NCBI GenBank assembly: GCA_964567685.1
Contig: CAZMNO010000013.1
Coordinates: 11,260-75,259, forward strand
Source of the DNA: UBA5972 sp964567685
GTDB lineage: Bacteria; Pseudomonadota; Alphaproteobacteria; Rhodobacterales; Rhodobacteraceae
Direction: 5' to 3'
DNA: 64,000 bases
The notes beneath the pieces are model-generated. The model did not search any database, had not been told where the DNA came from, and worked only from the letters and a program-made list of their open reading frames with translations. A program made the position numbers and the translations under genes. Positions 1-7,401 of the stretch are shown in pieces; within the stretch, counting starts at the first letter, position 1, and the number at the start of each line of letters is the position of its first letter.

Positions 1-118
1 CGTAATACCCGATCAGCCCGTCGCGCACCTCCTGGGCCGAAATGTCCGCATAGGCCGGAACCGCTAATGCCAGTGACAATGCACCGGCCGAAATTCCAGA
101 ATAGAATGCCGTTTTCAT
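1..118 (-). CDS. Partial secreted protein (N-terminal end only)
   Basis: The first 39 residues are visible on the minus strand, starting at an ATG at 118 and running off the window edge. They form a clear Sec signal peptide: a Lys at position 2, a hydrophobic core rich in Ala/Leu, and a likely cleavage site after PAYA-type residues (VPAYA|DISAQEV). The mature start, DISAQEVRDGLIGYY, is in the style of periplasmic proteins of this clade. A DUF2125-type protein is one possibility, but too little is present to assign a family. It is divergent from the amidinotransferase gene, with the 148 bp between them holding both promoters. Confidence 0.6.
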   Translation of the reverse strand, partial: MKTAFYSGISAGALSLALAVPAYADISAQEVRDGLIGYY

Positions 119-266
119 GATAAACCTCTTACTTGGGATAAACTCGCCTAAGCATCTCCCCTTGCCCTTCCCTCGTCAAGTTTATTAGAGGGATGCGCGG
201 CATTTCGCTTGCATTCAATTACCGCCTCGGATTTTGTCTGGCGGTAAAAAATTCAAAGGGGCAGAA

Positions 267-1388
267 ATGACCTGGTCACCTGACAAAACCGAAGTCAAAA
301 GCTGGAACGAGTGGGACACGCTGCGCCACGTGATCGTGGGCAAAGCCGATGATTGCCATATCCCACCGGAAGAACCCGCCCTTGACGCCAAGGTTCCCGA
401 AGACAGCGACATGCGCGGCCAGTGGGGACGGCGGCCGCAAGAGACGATTGACCGGGCGAACGAGCTTCTGGACAATTTCGCCGATCAGCTGCGCAAGCGC
501 GGAGTGCGCGTCGATCGCCCGACACCTACCGACTTTTCCCTGCCCGCCACCACACCCGATTTCCACACCGACAGCCAGTTCGGCTGCATGCCACCGCGCG
601 ACGTGTTGCTTACCGTCGGCCACGAGATACTCGAAGCCACGATGTCCTATCGCTGCCGCTGGTTTGAATACCTCTGCTACCGGCCTCTGATGCAGCAGTA
701 TTGGGAGGAAGACCCGAACTTCCGCCACGAGGCCGCGCCCAAACCGCGCCTGACAGATGCCGATTATCACCGCGATTACCTCTCCGACAAAATCGGTGTC
801 GCCAAGCGACTGAAATGGGCTGAAGAGAAATTCTTTGTCACGACCGAAGAAGAGCCCCTGTTTGATGCCGCCGACGTGTTGCGCTTTGGCAAGGATCTGG
901 TGGTGCAGCACGGGTTCACAACCAACCTCAAGGGCATAGAATGGATTCGCCGGCATTTCCCCGATCACCGGGTGCATGCAGTTAACTTTCCGGGCGATCC
1001 CTACCCGATCCACATCGACGCCACCTTCACGCCCCTGCGCCCCGGCCTCATCCTCAACAACCCGCAACGCCGTCTGCCGCAGGAGCAGCGCGAAATGTTC
1101 GAGAAAAACGGCTGGGAAATCGTCGACAGCGCCCAACCGGCCCACAATTCGCCCCCACCGCTCTGCTACTCCTCAACATGGTTGTCGATGAACGTGCTGG
1201 TTTTGGACCCCAAAACCGTCTGCGTCGAGAAATCCGAGGTCTATCAGGCTGAACAGATGGACAAGATGGGCATGGAAGTCGTCGAAGTCGAGTTACGCGA
1301 CGCCTACGCCTTCGGCGGCGGGCTGCATTGCTGCACGGCGGATGTGTATCGGGATGGGGAGTGCGAGGATTATTTTCCCGTGGGATGA
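267..1388 (+). CDS. Glycine/inosamine-phosphate type amidinotransferase
   Basis: A 373-residue enzyme of the AGAT/StrB family, which moves an amidino group from arginine to an amine acceptor such as glycine. The catalytic triad of the family can be placed: Asp210 in RFGKD, His249 in the HIDATF segment, and the nucleophile Cys355 in FGGGLHCCTADV. Length and motif order are those of a full enzyme. I start at ATG 267, which has AAGGGG 6-9 bases upstream, instead of the in-frame TTG at 234. The acceptor cannot be read from sequence. Its last 80 bases, including the catalytic Cys codon, are duplicated at 2566-2645 beyond a toxin-antitoxin cassette, so the present 3' end may have been supplied by recombination. 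Confidence 0.9.
   Translation: MTWSPDKTEVKSWNEWDTLRHVIVGKADDCHIPPEEPALDAKVPEDSDMRGQWGRRPQETIDRANELLDNFADQLRKRGVRVDRPTPTDFSLPATTPDFHTDSQFGCMPPRDVLLTVGHEILEATMSYRCRWFEYLCYRPLMQQYWEEDPNFRHEAAPKPRLTDADYHRDYLSDKIGVAKRLKWAEEKFFVTTEEEPLFDAADVLRFGKDLVVQHGFTTNLKGIEWIRRHFPDHRVHAVNFPGDPYPIHIDATFTPLRPGLILNNPQRRLPQEQREMFEKNGWEIVDSAQPAHNSPPPLCYSSTWLSMNVLVLDPKTVCVEKSEVYQAEQMDKMGMEVVEVELRDAYAFGGGLHCCTADVYRDGECEDYFPVG
1297..1376 (+). repeat. Direct repeat, copy A (3' end of amidinotransferase gene)
   Basis: This 80-bp segment matches 2566-2645 at 76 of 80 positions (differences at 1299, 1310, 1359 and 1370). It covers codons for residues 345-370, including the catalytic Cys. Identity stops abruptly after the ATTTT at 1372-1376, 12 bases before the stop codon. 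The two copies bracket the whole toxin-antitoxin cassette. Confidence 0.9.
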
Positions 1389-1458
1389 TATTTTGCTAGC
1401 ATTTAAAGGTTATTTTCAGAATGTTGCTTTGAGCTGCAAGAGAGCCTAGGTTTGAGAC

Positions 1459-2139
1459 ATGGATGGAAATAGCGAGAATTTCCCTATTCTTGGAGCTGGG
1501 GTCTACAGTGTTCCAGAAGCATCAAGGCTGCTTGGAGTTTCTCAACAGCAACTTCGACGATGGCTTGTTGGTAGCGATCGATTTGAACGCGTATGGTCAT
1601 CCGACTACGATGAGTGTGGAGATTTCCTCGAGATAAGCTTCACCGACTTGATGGAGGCACGAGTGGTCAATGCACTTCGCAGTCAGGGTGTTTCGCTTCA
1701 GCATATCCGCAAGGCACGAGAAATCGCTCGGGCGCAATTTAACTTAGAGAAACCGTTTTCTACAGGGAGATTTCGAACTGACGGGAAGAGGGTATTTTGG
1801 GAAGCCGCACAAAAACTCGCAGCTGTGGATCCAAAACTAGAAGACCTGATGACCGGCCAAATGATTTTTTGGTCTGTTGTCGAAAGAACATTTAAGTCAG
1901 TCGATATCGAAGGTGGACTTGCACGCCGCTGGTGGCCACAGAACCGCAAACGTTCAATCGTTCTTGACCCCCTTCGTTCGTTTGGACAACCAATTTTGGA
2001 CAAGACTGGAATTCCCACCGCAGCTTTGAAAAATGCATTCGATGCCGAAGGTGAAGCCTCGATTGTAGCAAGACTCTTTGAGGTTTCAAAAAAGGAAGTT
2101 GTGGATGCAATTGAGTTTGAGGAACGATTGACTGCTTGA
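1459..2139 (+). CDS. HTH antitoxin-like protein of a PIN-type module
   Basis: A 226-residue protein with a MerR/DUF433-like helix-turn-helix near the N-terminus: residues about 15-40 read VYSVPEASRLLGVSQQQLRR, followed by a winged-type segment with RVVNALRSQGVSLQHIRKAREIA at about 70-95. The C-terminal third (IVARLFEVSKKEVVDAIEFEE) resembles the DUF433 fold used by antitoxins of PIN-like toxins. It overlaps the next gene by four bases (TTGA), a coupling typical of antitoxin-toxin pairs. Base composition is AT-richer than the flanking enzymes, consistent with acquisition. Function is inferred from family resemblance and context. Confidence 0.7.
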   Translation: MDGNSENFPILGAGVYSVPEASRLLGVSQQQLRRWLVGSDRFERVWSSDYDECGDFLEISFTDLMEARVVNALRSQGVSLQHIRKAREIARAQFNLEKPFSTGRFRTDGKRVFWEAAQKLAAVDPKLEDLMTGQMIFWSVVERTFKSVDIEGGLARRWWPQNRKRSIVLDPLRSFGQPILDKTGIPTAALKNAFDAEGEASIVARLFEVSKKEVVDAIEFEERLTA

Positions 2140-2540
2140 ATTTTCTTATTGATCACAACATGTCACCGCATATCGCTCGGTCGTTAAACGCAGTAACGAA
2201 ACCGTATTTTGAAGATCGCGTTGTTGCGCTGGTGGACAAATTTCCTATAAACATCAAAGACACTGACTGGATTGGTGCCTTGGCAACCGAGCGAGAATGG
2301 TGTTTCTTAACTGCTGACAAAAGACTTTCACGCTCACAAGTTGAAAAATCGGCAATCAGACGGGCTGGCTTAACCGGGTTTATACTTTCACCTGGTCTCC
2401 GCAAGAGGAGGGTCGTTGAGCAAACAGCGCGGTTGCTGCTTCAGTGGTCGCTCATTTCCAGCCAAGCAAGAATGGTTTCAGGCGGTGCTTTGTTCGAAGC
2501 TCCTCTTACAGGGAAAAAGCTAAAAAGCGTCCCATTCTAA
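2136..2540 (+). CDS. PIN-like domain toxin (VapC45/DUF5615 type)
   Basis: A 134-residue protein opening with NFLIDHNMSPHIARSLN, the Asp-containing first strand typical of the PIN_10/DUF5615 family. A later acidic patch (IKDTDWIGALATE) and FLTADKRLSRSQ supply the other expected metal-site region. The family is thought to be RNase toxins held by the HTH/DUF433 protein encoded just upstream. The start is the TTG at 2136, which overlaps the antitoxin stop, and no internal ATG fits as well. The final 35 residues are basic and less typical. Activity is inferred, and I cannot tell whether the module is functional. Confidence 0.7.
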   Translation: MNFLIDHNMSPHIARSLNAVTKPYFEDRVVALVDKFPINIKDTDWIGALATEREWCFLTADKRLSRSQVEKSAIRRAGLTGFILSPGLRKRRVVEQTARLLLQWSLISSQARMVSGGALFEAPLTGKKLKSVPF

Positions 2541-2565
2541 ACTTGTGGTTGTTTAGGTAACCCCT

Positions 2566-2657
2566 GCAACGCCTACGCTTTCGGCGGCGGGCTGCATTGC
2601 TGCACGGCGGATGTGTATCGGGATGGGAAGTGCGAGGACTATTTTTCGAAGCAGTAA
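2566..2657 (+). pseudogene. Orphan 3' fragment of an amidinotransferase gene (direct repeat copy B)
   Basis: The fragment encodes NAYAFGGGLHCCTADVYR followed by DGKCEDYFSKQ and a TAA stop. It is the C-terminal 29 residues of the same enzyme family as 267-1388. The frame is intact, but nothing upstream continues it: it begins right after the toxin gene. Against the intact gene, two of the four nucleotide changes in the shared 80 bp are silent and two change amino acids (Asp to Asn, Glu to Lys). The terminal residues differ (DYFSKQ here, DYFPVG in the intact gene). It is either the displaced original tail of the gene or the remains of a second paralogue. Confidence 0.85.
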
Positions 2658-2721
2658 ATGAAGTCTCTGCGATTGTTGTTATGATAAGAGGGGTCGTAAC
2701 CGCACATCAAAGGGAAGCCTA

Positions 2722-3849
2722 ATGGCATCGCTTATCAACACCACCGGTAAGGAAGTCCTCCTGCCAAGGATCACGTCGGCTTATCGCGAAAGCCTGTTTG
2801 ACGCTGATGGCCGGGAATACTTCGATCTGGAAGCTGGCGTCTGGTGCCTTTCTCTGGGCCACAACCACGAATGCACGCGCGATGTGTTTGCTGGTAAGGC
2901 CCGGGACTTGCAACACTCCGGCTATATCTATGCATCCGGCGCGTCCGAGATTGCCGCAGACAGGGTTTGCAGGTTTGCCGGTCTACCCAATGGAGCTTGC
3001 CTGTTTTTGTCATCGGGGAGCGAAGCCATTGAGTTTGCGCTTCAGGTGGTTGCCGCAATCGGGCAACCGGGTGATCTGCTTACTCTGCCCAAAGCCTATC
3101 TTGGGTCGTATAGCCGAACGACGGAGCGGGGCGAAGGCTGGAGCGAATTGCCCTGGTCAATGACGGAGTTCAATGCCATGGGGGCGAAGCTGCCCACCCG
3201 AACGTCCGCTTTCCTGTTCGAGCCGGGCAGCGCGGGTGGTGAGGTGCGCTTCCCTGAAGTCGACTACGTCAGACACATAGTGGGTGAAGTCCGCAAGCAA
3301 GGTGGACTGATCATGGTCAATGAGGTCACAACAGGGGCGGGAAGAACCGGCAGGAACTGCGCCTATCAGCACAGCGGAATCACCCCGGATATCGTCGTAA
3401 TGGGAAAGGGGATCGGAAATGGCTATCCGGTCAGTGCAATCGTTCTGTCGCAAACTGCGGCAGCAAAGTTGCACGCAAGCCCTCTGCGGTACATGCAATC
3501 CCATCAAAACGATCCGCTCGGAGCCCGGATCGCGGACCGCGTGATCGAAGTCATTGAGAACGAAAAACTGGCGAACCGTGCGGCCATTGTGGGGCAGGAT
3601 CTGCTTGATCGACTTAAGGAGCTGGAATGCAATGAAGCGGTAAAGGAAGTCAGGGGCAAAGGATTTATGATCGCGATTGAATTCCGGACAGCCGAAAACT
3701 GCGCATCAATTCACGCTGCCTTGCTGAATGCCGGGTTTGTGACGACCAATCGGGGCACCATGATTCGCCTGGACCCGCCGCTGAATACCAAATCCGACAC
3801 GCTGAATCGCTTTGTGGAGTGTTTGTCCGGATTGCTTCACAACGCTTGA
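2722..3849 (+). CDS. Class III (PLP-dependent) aminotransferase
   Basis: A 375-residue fold-type I aminotransferase of the ornithine/acetylornithine-like class III group. The SSGSEAIEFAL phosphate-binding turn lies at about 97-107 and the Schiff-base Lys229 in MGKGIGNGYP. The usual DEVQTG motif, whose Asp contacts the PLP ring nitrogen, reads NEVTTGAGRTG here, with Asn at 200. I recall this variant from a subset of this family, so it need not mean loss of activity. The substrate is unknown. The preceding amidinotransferase suggests amine or guanidino-compound metabolism. It starts at ATG 2722 after GGGAAG and is short for the family (usually 400-450), lacking part of the N-terminal extension. 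Confidence 0.85.
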   Translation: MASLINTTGKEVLLPRITSAYRESLFDADGREYFDLEAGVWCLSLGHNHECTRDVFAGKARDLQHSGYIYASGASEIAADRVCRFAGLPNGACLFLSSGSEAIEFALQVVAAIGQPGDLLTLPKAYLGSYSRTTERGEGWSELPWSMTEFNAMGAKLPTRTSAFLFEPGSAGGEVRFPEVDYVRHIVGEVRKQGGLIMVNEVTTGAGRTGRNCAYQHSGITPDIVVMGKGIGNGYPVSAIVLSQTAAAKLHASPLRYMQSHQNDPLGARIADRVIEVIENEKLANRAAIVGQDLLDRLKELECNEAVKEVRGKGFMIAIEFRTAENCASIHAALLNAGFVTTNRGTMIRLDPPLNTKSDTLNRFVECLSGLLHNA

Positions 3850-4007
3850 ACCACAGCTGATTGCTCTATCTTCGGTATCAGGTGTCCAGCGCCAAATCAG
3901 GCCCCCCCGACCTCAAGGAAGTACCCTATCTTGGCGTAGTCAGGCACGGCCCCGGCGGTACAAAGCGCCTTGAACCCGGGCGTTTGCGATTGGCCTGAAC
4001 CCGATGA

Positions 4008-4667
4008 TCAGACCGCGCTGGCTTCAATCCCAAGCGCGATCGCCGTGAAGAAACAGACCGAGGCCGCTGTGACTAATCCGTGCCAGATGGCGTTGGAGAA
4101 TTTCAGACTCTCCCAGAGGTGAAAAACAACACCAAGAGTATAGAGAAGCCCACCGATGGTGATCAGCGCCAAGGCGATGACAGGCAGGATTGCGTAGAGT
4201 GATCCGGCCAGCAAAACCGACAACCAGCCCATGATCAGATAAAGCGCAATGCCGTTTTGGTTGGGGTTATTCCAGAAGAACAATTTGCGCATCATGCCAA
4301 ACCCGGCCAGCCCCCAGACGACAAGAAGGACCAGATAGGAAGTCACACTGCCGATCATGAACACGAGCGGCGTGTAGGTGCCTGCGATTTTCAGATATAT
4401 TGCCGCGTGATCTATGCGGCGGAACGTCGGTCGCAGATCCACCCATGGAGTGAAGTGATAGATCGCCGAGGCCAGAAAGGTTGCGATAAGGGTCAGTCCA
4501 TAGACCGACAGGGCAAAGGTCTGCTCACCGCTTACACGACCAAAAGTCCACACGATGATCCACACAGATCCGGTGAGCGCACCTGTAATACCCAGCACAT
4601 GGACGGTGGCATCGGCCACCCGTTCAGAAAAGGCATAGGTTGGATAGGCGGGTTCATGTTTTTGCAT
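4008..4667 (-). CDS. Hemolysin III family (PAQR-like) membrane protein
   Basis: A 219-residue integral membrane protein with about seven hydrophobic helices. Motifs of the HlyIII/PAQR group are present: the SAIYHF His near residue 71, RIDHAAIYLKIAGTYTP at about 84-100, and HLWESLKFSNAIWHGLV near the C-terminus, which together form the expected zinc site. Biochemical roles of bacterial members are poorly settled and the hemolysin name is historical. An in-frame start at 4817 would add 50 unrelated residues. I prefer the ATG at 4667, which gives the usual family length. The gene converges with the aminotransferase. Confidence 0.85.
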   Translation of the reverse strand: MQKHEPAYPTYAFSERVADATVHVLGITGALTGSVWIIVWTFGRVSGEQTFALSVYGLTLIATFLASAIYHFTPWVDLRPTFRRIDHAAIYLKIAGTYTPLVFMIGSVTSYLVLLVVWGLAGFGMMRKLFFWNNPNQNGIALYLIMGWLSVLLAGSLYAILPVIALALITIGGLLYTLGVVFHLWESLKFSNAIWHGLVTAASVCFFTAIALGIEASAV

Positions 4668-4847
4668 CAACAACCCATACAGCCACCTGGAAATCAGGCA
4701 TAGCCCGGCTTTGACCTGTCGGCGGGAAAGCGCTGGTTCACTTGTCGGCTGCTTGGATCTGACGCAGGCCGGTGAAGCTTTTCGCGAACGATCAAATCGT
4801 ATTTCCTGTTGGGCCAAACAACCACTTTCACAGTGCCGAAAGCAATC

Positions 4848-5240
4848 CTACTCTTCTAAACGATCATCAGAGTCGCGATCGCGCAAATATCGCCTCGCGA
4901 GCGGAAATTGCGGCAACCATGCCTCGCGGTTGACAATCCAGCTTTCATAGGTCGGCATCAACTGGTCAGGGTCATCCAGCGCCCCGAGATGCACTTCGAT
5001 TTCATCTGCACTGCGTGCAAAAACCGACGAACCGCAACGTGGGCAGAAATTGCGCCCGGCATATTCACGTGTTTCGCCTATGATCACTACCGCGTCTTCG
5101 TGAAAAACAGCGGCGGCGTAAAAAAGAGCCCCGTGGTGCTTGCGGCAATCCAGGCAGTGGCAAAGACCAACCCGGTAGGGGCGCCCTGACGCCACGAGTT
5201 GAACATCACCGCACAGACAACTGCCTTTGAACCGGTCCAT
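4848..5240 (-). CDS. GFA-domain (CENP-V/GFA family) zinc protein
   Basis: A 130-residue protein with the three Cys groups of the GFA fold: GSCLCGDVQ near the N-terminus, LCHCLDCRKHHGA in the middle, and FCPRCGSSVF at about 65-75. Members bind zinc and are named after a glutathione-dependent formaldehyde-activating enzyme, but most have unknown substrates. A second, unrelated GFA paralogue is at 54290-54754. The gene is on its own, 180 bases upstream of the HlyIII gene on the same strand. Confidence 0.88.
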   Translation of the reverse strand: MDRFKGSCLCGDVQLVASGRPYRVGLCHCLDCRKHHGALFYAAAVFHEDAVVIIGETREYAGRNFCPRCGSSVFARSADEIEVHLGALDDPDQLMPTYESWIVNREAWLPQFPLARRYLRDRDSDDRLEE

Positions 5241-5767
5241 GCTGCTTTTCCCTCCAAAGTCAGGTTGCCTTAATGTTTACAGCGTACCCCACCGAGCGTC
5301 TATCCGGGCTGCACAGCCTATTCGCACCTCTCCGAAATACTGCACCTTCTGCCGGTCCCCGACCGCACAGATTACCGCAGCAAGGCGATGCGAAAGTTCG
5401 TTGAGTCACCTGGCTACCATAACCGCCGCATGGGCCTTTCCGCCAAAATATGGTGTACCTACGATATATACAGAGGTTTTTTTGTCTTCACCCGCAACAT
5501 ACAGTTGCTATCAGATTCAACGCGCGCTATCTCTTCGCGCACAGGTGCATAGACGCGGTAGTGCATTAGCTGACGCTGATGGCGGGGTTTGGTTGCTCAG
5601 GCAGTCGGACCCCGTTCATTTTTGGGGGCGGTTGGCCTGCGGTCGGCGTAATCCACAGAAAAAAGACGTCAGGTGCTCAGACGCGGTCTTTGCATTGTGC
5701 CCACAAGGAACACATCCTGACGCCTTTCCTGAACTTTCCACCCGTAGGGCTTTCGGCTCACAGCTCT

Positions 5768-5987
5768 GGTTCCTAAGAACCTTCGCCTCCTTTTCCGTTT
5801 CGAAAAACTTCCAAGGTTTGCTTCAACTCCGCGTTAACCCGCCTTTTCGTCCAAGTCCCGAAGAACCTTTTCGATCTTGCTTGTTTCCGTGAAATCTTCA
5901 CGTTCTGGGTCAGTTCCGAAGAACCTCCTCATCCCGCTTCGACTTCTGGGAGCCTTTGCGTACCGCTCGTATTCCGAAGAACCTTCG
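5768..5987. repeat. Degenerate tandem repeats with TTCCGAAGAACCT core
   Basis: Copies of the core lie at about 5770 (TTCCTAAGAACCTTCG), 5855 (GTCCCGAAGAACCTTT), 5913 (GTTCCGAAGAACCTCC) and 5971 (ATTCCGAAGAACCTTCG). The last three are 58-59 bp apart. A weaker relative, TTTCGAAAAACTT, is near 5799. On the minus strand the core reads AGGTTCTTCGGAA, a TTC-TTCG-GAA mini-hairpin with a UUCG tetraloop if transcribed. The segments between cores are poorly conserved. Confidence 0.6.
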
Positions 5988-6055
5988 CGATACAAGAACG
6001 ATTGCAAAACAAAGCGATTCCCGCAAGAAAAATCCGGGGTTGTATGTAGATTTCT

Positions 6056-6099
6056 TGTGGATAACTTGTTGATATTCTTGTGGAAATACAAGTGGATAA
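6056..6099. promoter_or_regulatory. Cluster of DnaA-box-like nonamers
   Basis: TGTGGATAA at 6056-6064 is a perfect DnaA box on the reverse strand (TTATCCACA). AGTGGATAA at 6091-6099 differs at one position and TGTGGAAAT at 6079-6087 at two. A further near match, TAATCCACA, is at 5649-5657. All lie in AT-rich DNA 155-200 bp before the gene at 6255. This could be a DnaA-controlled promoter, a DnaA titration site or a replication origin. Characterised alphaproteobacterial chromosomal origins usually sit by hemE or parAB genes, which are not in this window. Confidence 0.4.
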
Positions 6100-6254
6100 G
6101 TTGAAATTGTCGTTGGATCAGAAGCGCTTGCCAGCCCAAAAGGTAAATGCAGATGCCAACCTCACTTTTCCTTTTCCTGCCAACGATATTCACAACTTTG
6201 GGTCGAATTCATTTCGTGATATACTGCCTGCACCCATTAGTGCGAGAAAGATTC

Positions 6255-7280
6255 ATGTCACAAAATCATATCAGTTTCACCAGTTTCAATCTTTACAATC
6301 TGAACGAGCCCGGCCTGAGGATCTATCGCGACAGCGACGGATGGAACCAGGCCGAGTACGATTTGAAAATCGAGTGGACGGCGCGGGTTCTGCGGGAAAT
6401 GCAGGCCGATGTCATTGGCTTTCAGGAGCTTTGGCACAAGCAGTCACTCACGAATGCCCTGGTCGCTGCCGGGCTTGATCAGGAGTATACGGCAGTCGCC
6501 CCTGACGATCATGCAGGGCAGAAAATCATCTGCGCGGCTGCGGTCAGAACCAGTATTCTGCATGAGGCACCGGTCTGGATTGACGATTTCCCGGATGCCT
6601 TCAGGCTACAATCCGGCAGATCTGATGCGCAAACCTCGGCAATTTCGGTTGAGGTCGACTCCTTCTCGCGCCCGGTTCTGCATCTCAAGGTCAAACCGCG
6701 TGACAATTCGCCGGTGATCAATGTCTTCGTCTGCCATTTCAAATCCAAAGGCTCCACGCCTATTGGCAACGAAGGCTGGTATCGCGACAATGTCGATAAA
6801 TACCGGCCGCATTCCGGCGCCATCGGCAGCGCAATATCAACCGTGCGACGCACCGCCGAGGCGACCGCTTTGCGCATCATCATCAGTGATCTGATGGAAG
6901 GGGCCGATACTCCGGTTGTGGTACTGGGCGATTGCAATGACGGGCGGCTTTCAAACACACTGAACATTCTGACAGGCCAACCCAGCTTTCTGCATCCGCT
7001 CAGCGCTGGCGGGGCGGATAAGGGGCTTTATACCGCGCAAACGCTTCAGCAATACCGCAGCCAGCGCGATGTATATTACACCCATATCTACAAGGACACG
7101 CGCGAAAGTCTCGACCATATTCTGGTTAGTGAAGAATTCTACGACCATAGCCGCGACCGGATCTGGGCCTTCGATGGTCTTGATATCGCCAATGATCACC
7201 TGAACGCTGAGGATCACAAGATCACCGGCACTGGGGATCATGGAATTATCCGTGCACATTTCAAATACAAACCCGCATAA
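6255..7280 (+). CDS. Endonuclease/exonuclease/phosphatase-fold protein
   Basis: A 341-residue protein of the EEP (DNase I/exonuclease III-like) superfamily. Visible active-site motifs are the N-terminal SFNLYNL strand, the metal-binding Glu in ADVIGFQELW (about residue 58), VVLGDCNDG (Asp/Asn, about 224), and the terminal GTGDHGIIRAHF with the catalytic Asp-His pair. The family cuts nucleic acids, phospholipids or other phosphodiesters, and the substrate is not readable here. There is no signal peptide from the chosen ATG at 6255, which sits 4 bases after GAGAAAG. A longer frame from 6147 has no ribosome-binding site. Confidence 0.8.
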   Translation: MSQNHISFTSFNLYNLNEPGLRIYRDSDGWNQAEYDLKIEWTARVLREMQADVIGFQELWHKQSLTNALVAAGLDQEYTAVAPDDHAGQKIICAAAVRTSILHEAPVWIDDFPDAFRLQSGRSDAQTSAISVEVDSFSRPVLHLKVKPRDNSPVINVFVCHFKSKGSTPIGNEGWYRDNVDKYRPHSGAIGSAISTVRRTAEATALRIIISDLMEGADTPVVVLGDCNDGRLSNTLNILTGQPSFLHPLSAGGADKGLYTAQTLQQYRSQRDVYYTHIYKDTRESLDHILVSEEFYDHSRDRIWAFDGLDIANDHLNAEDHKITGTGDHGIIRAHFKYKPA

Positions 7281-7401
7281 TCCGGCAGAAGACCCACCTC
7301 TGCCCAACCTGATAATCCGCTAAGTGGATGCGCCGGGTATCCGGCCTTGCAAGTGCCGAAAATCCTGAGTGTAATAACTGAGTGACAGGAGGCACGCCCC
7401 A

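Larger units (their letters stand above)
5241..6254. other. 1-kb gene-free region with repeats and DnaA-box-like sites
   Basis: No open frame here has family features, codon style or a ribosome-binding site that I accept. The frames present are long only by chance and overlap repeats. The left part (5241-5650) shows nothing I can name. The centre (5768-5987) carries degenerate repeats with the core TTCCGAAGAACCT. The right part (6000-6110) is AT-rich and holds several DnaA-box-like nonamers. The final 150 bases contain the ribosome-binding site (GAGAAAG) of the gene at 6255. A regulatory, replication-related or non-coding RNA role is possible. Confidence 0.6.

Noticed and set aside
276..1145. 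Long minus-strand frame opposite the amidinotransferase
   Set aside because: It mirrors codon bias of the sense gene and has no family features; the same holds for 25173-26177, 51919-52653 and 55954-57156.
1389..2565. Insertion sequence or integron cassette between the direct repeats
   Set aside because: No terminal inverted repeats, transposase, integrase or attC-like structure is visible; only the two-gene module is present.
5227..5892. 221-codon frame in the gene-free region
   Set aside because: Irregular composition, no ribosome-binding site, no recognisable motif, and it crosses the repeat array.
5834..6193. 119-codon minus-strand frame covering the 59-bp repeats
   Set aside because: The repeats give a pseudo-periodic peptide, but the conserved core is not kept in one reading phase with coding-type changes, and it runs through the DnaA-box region.
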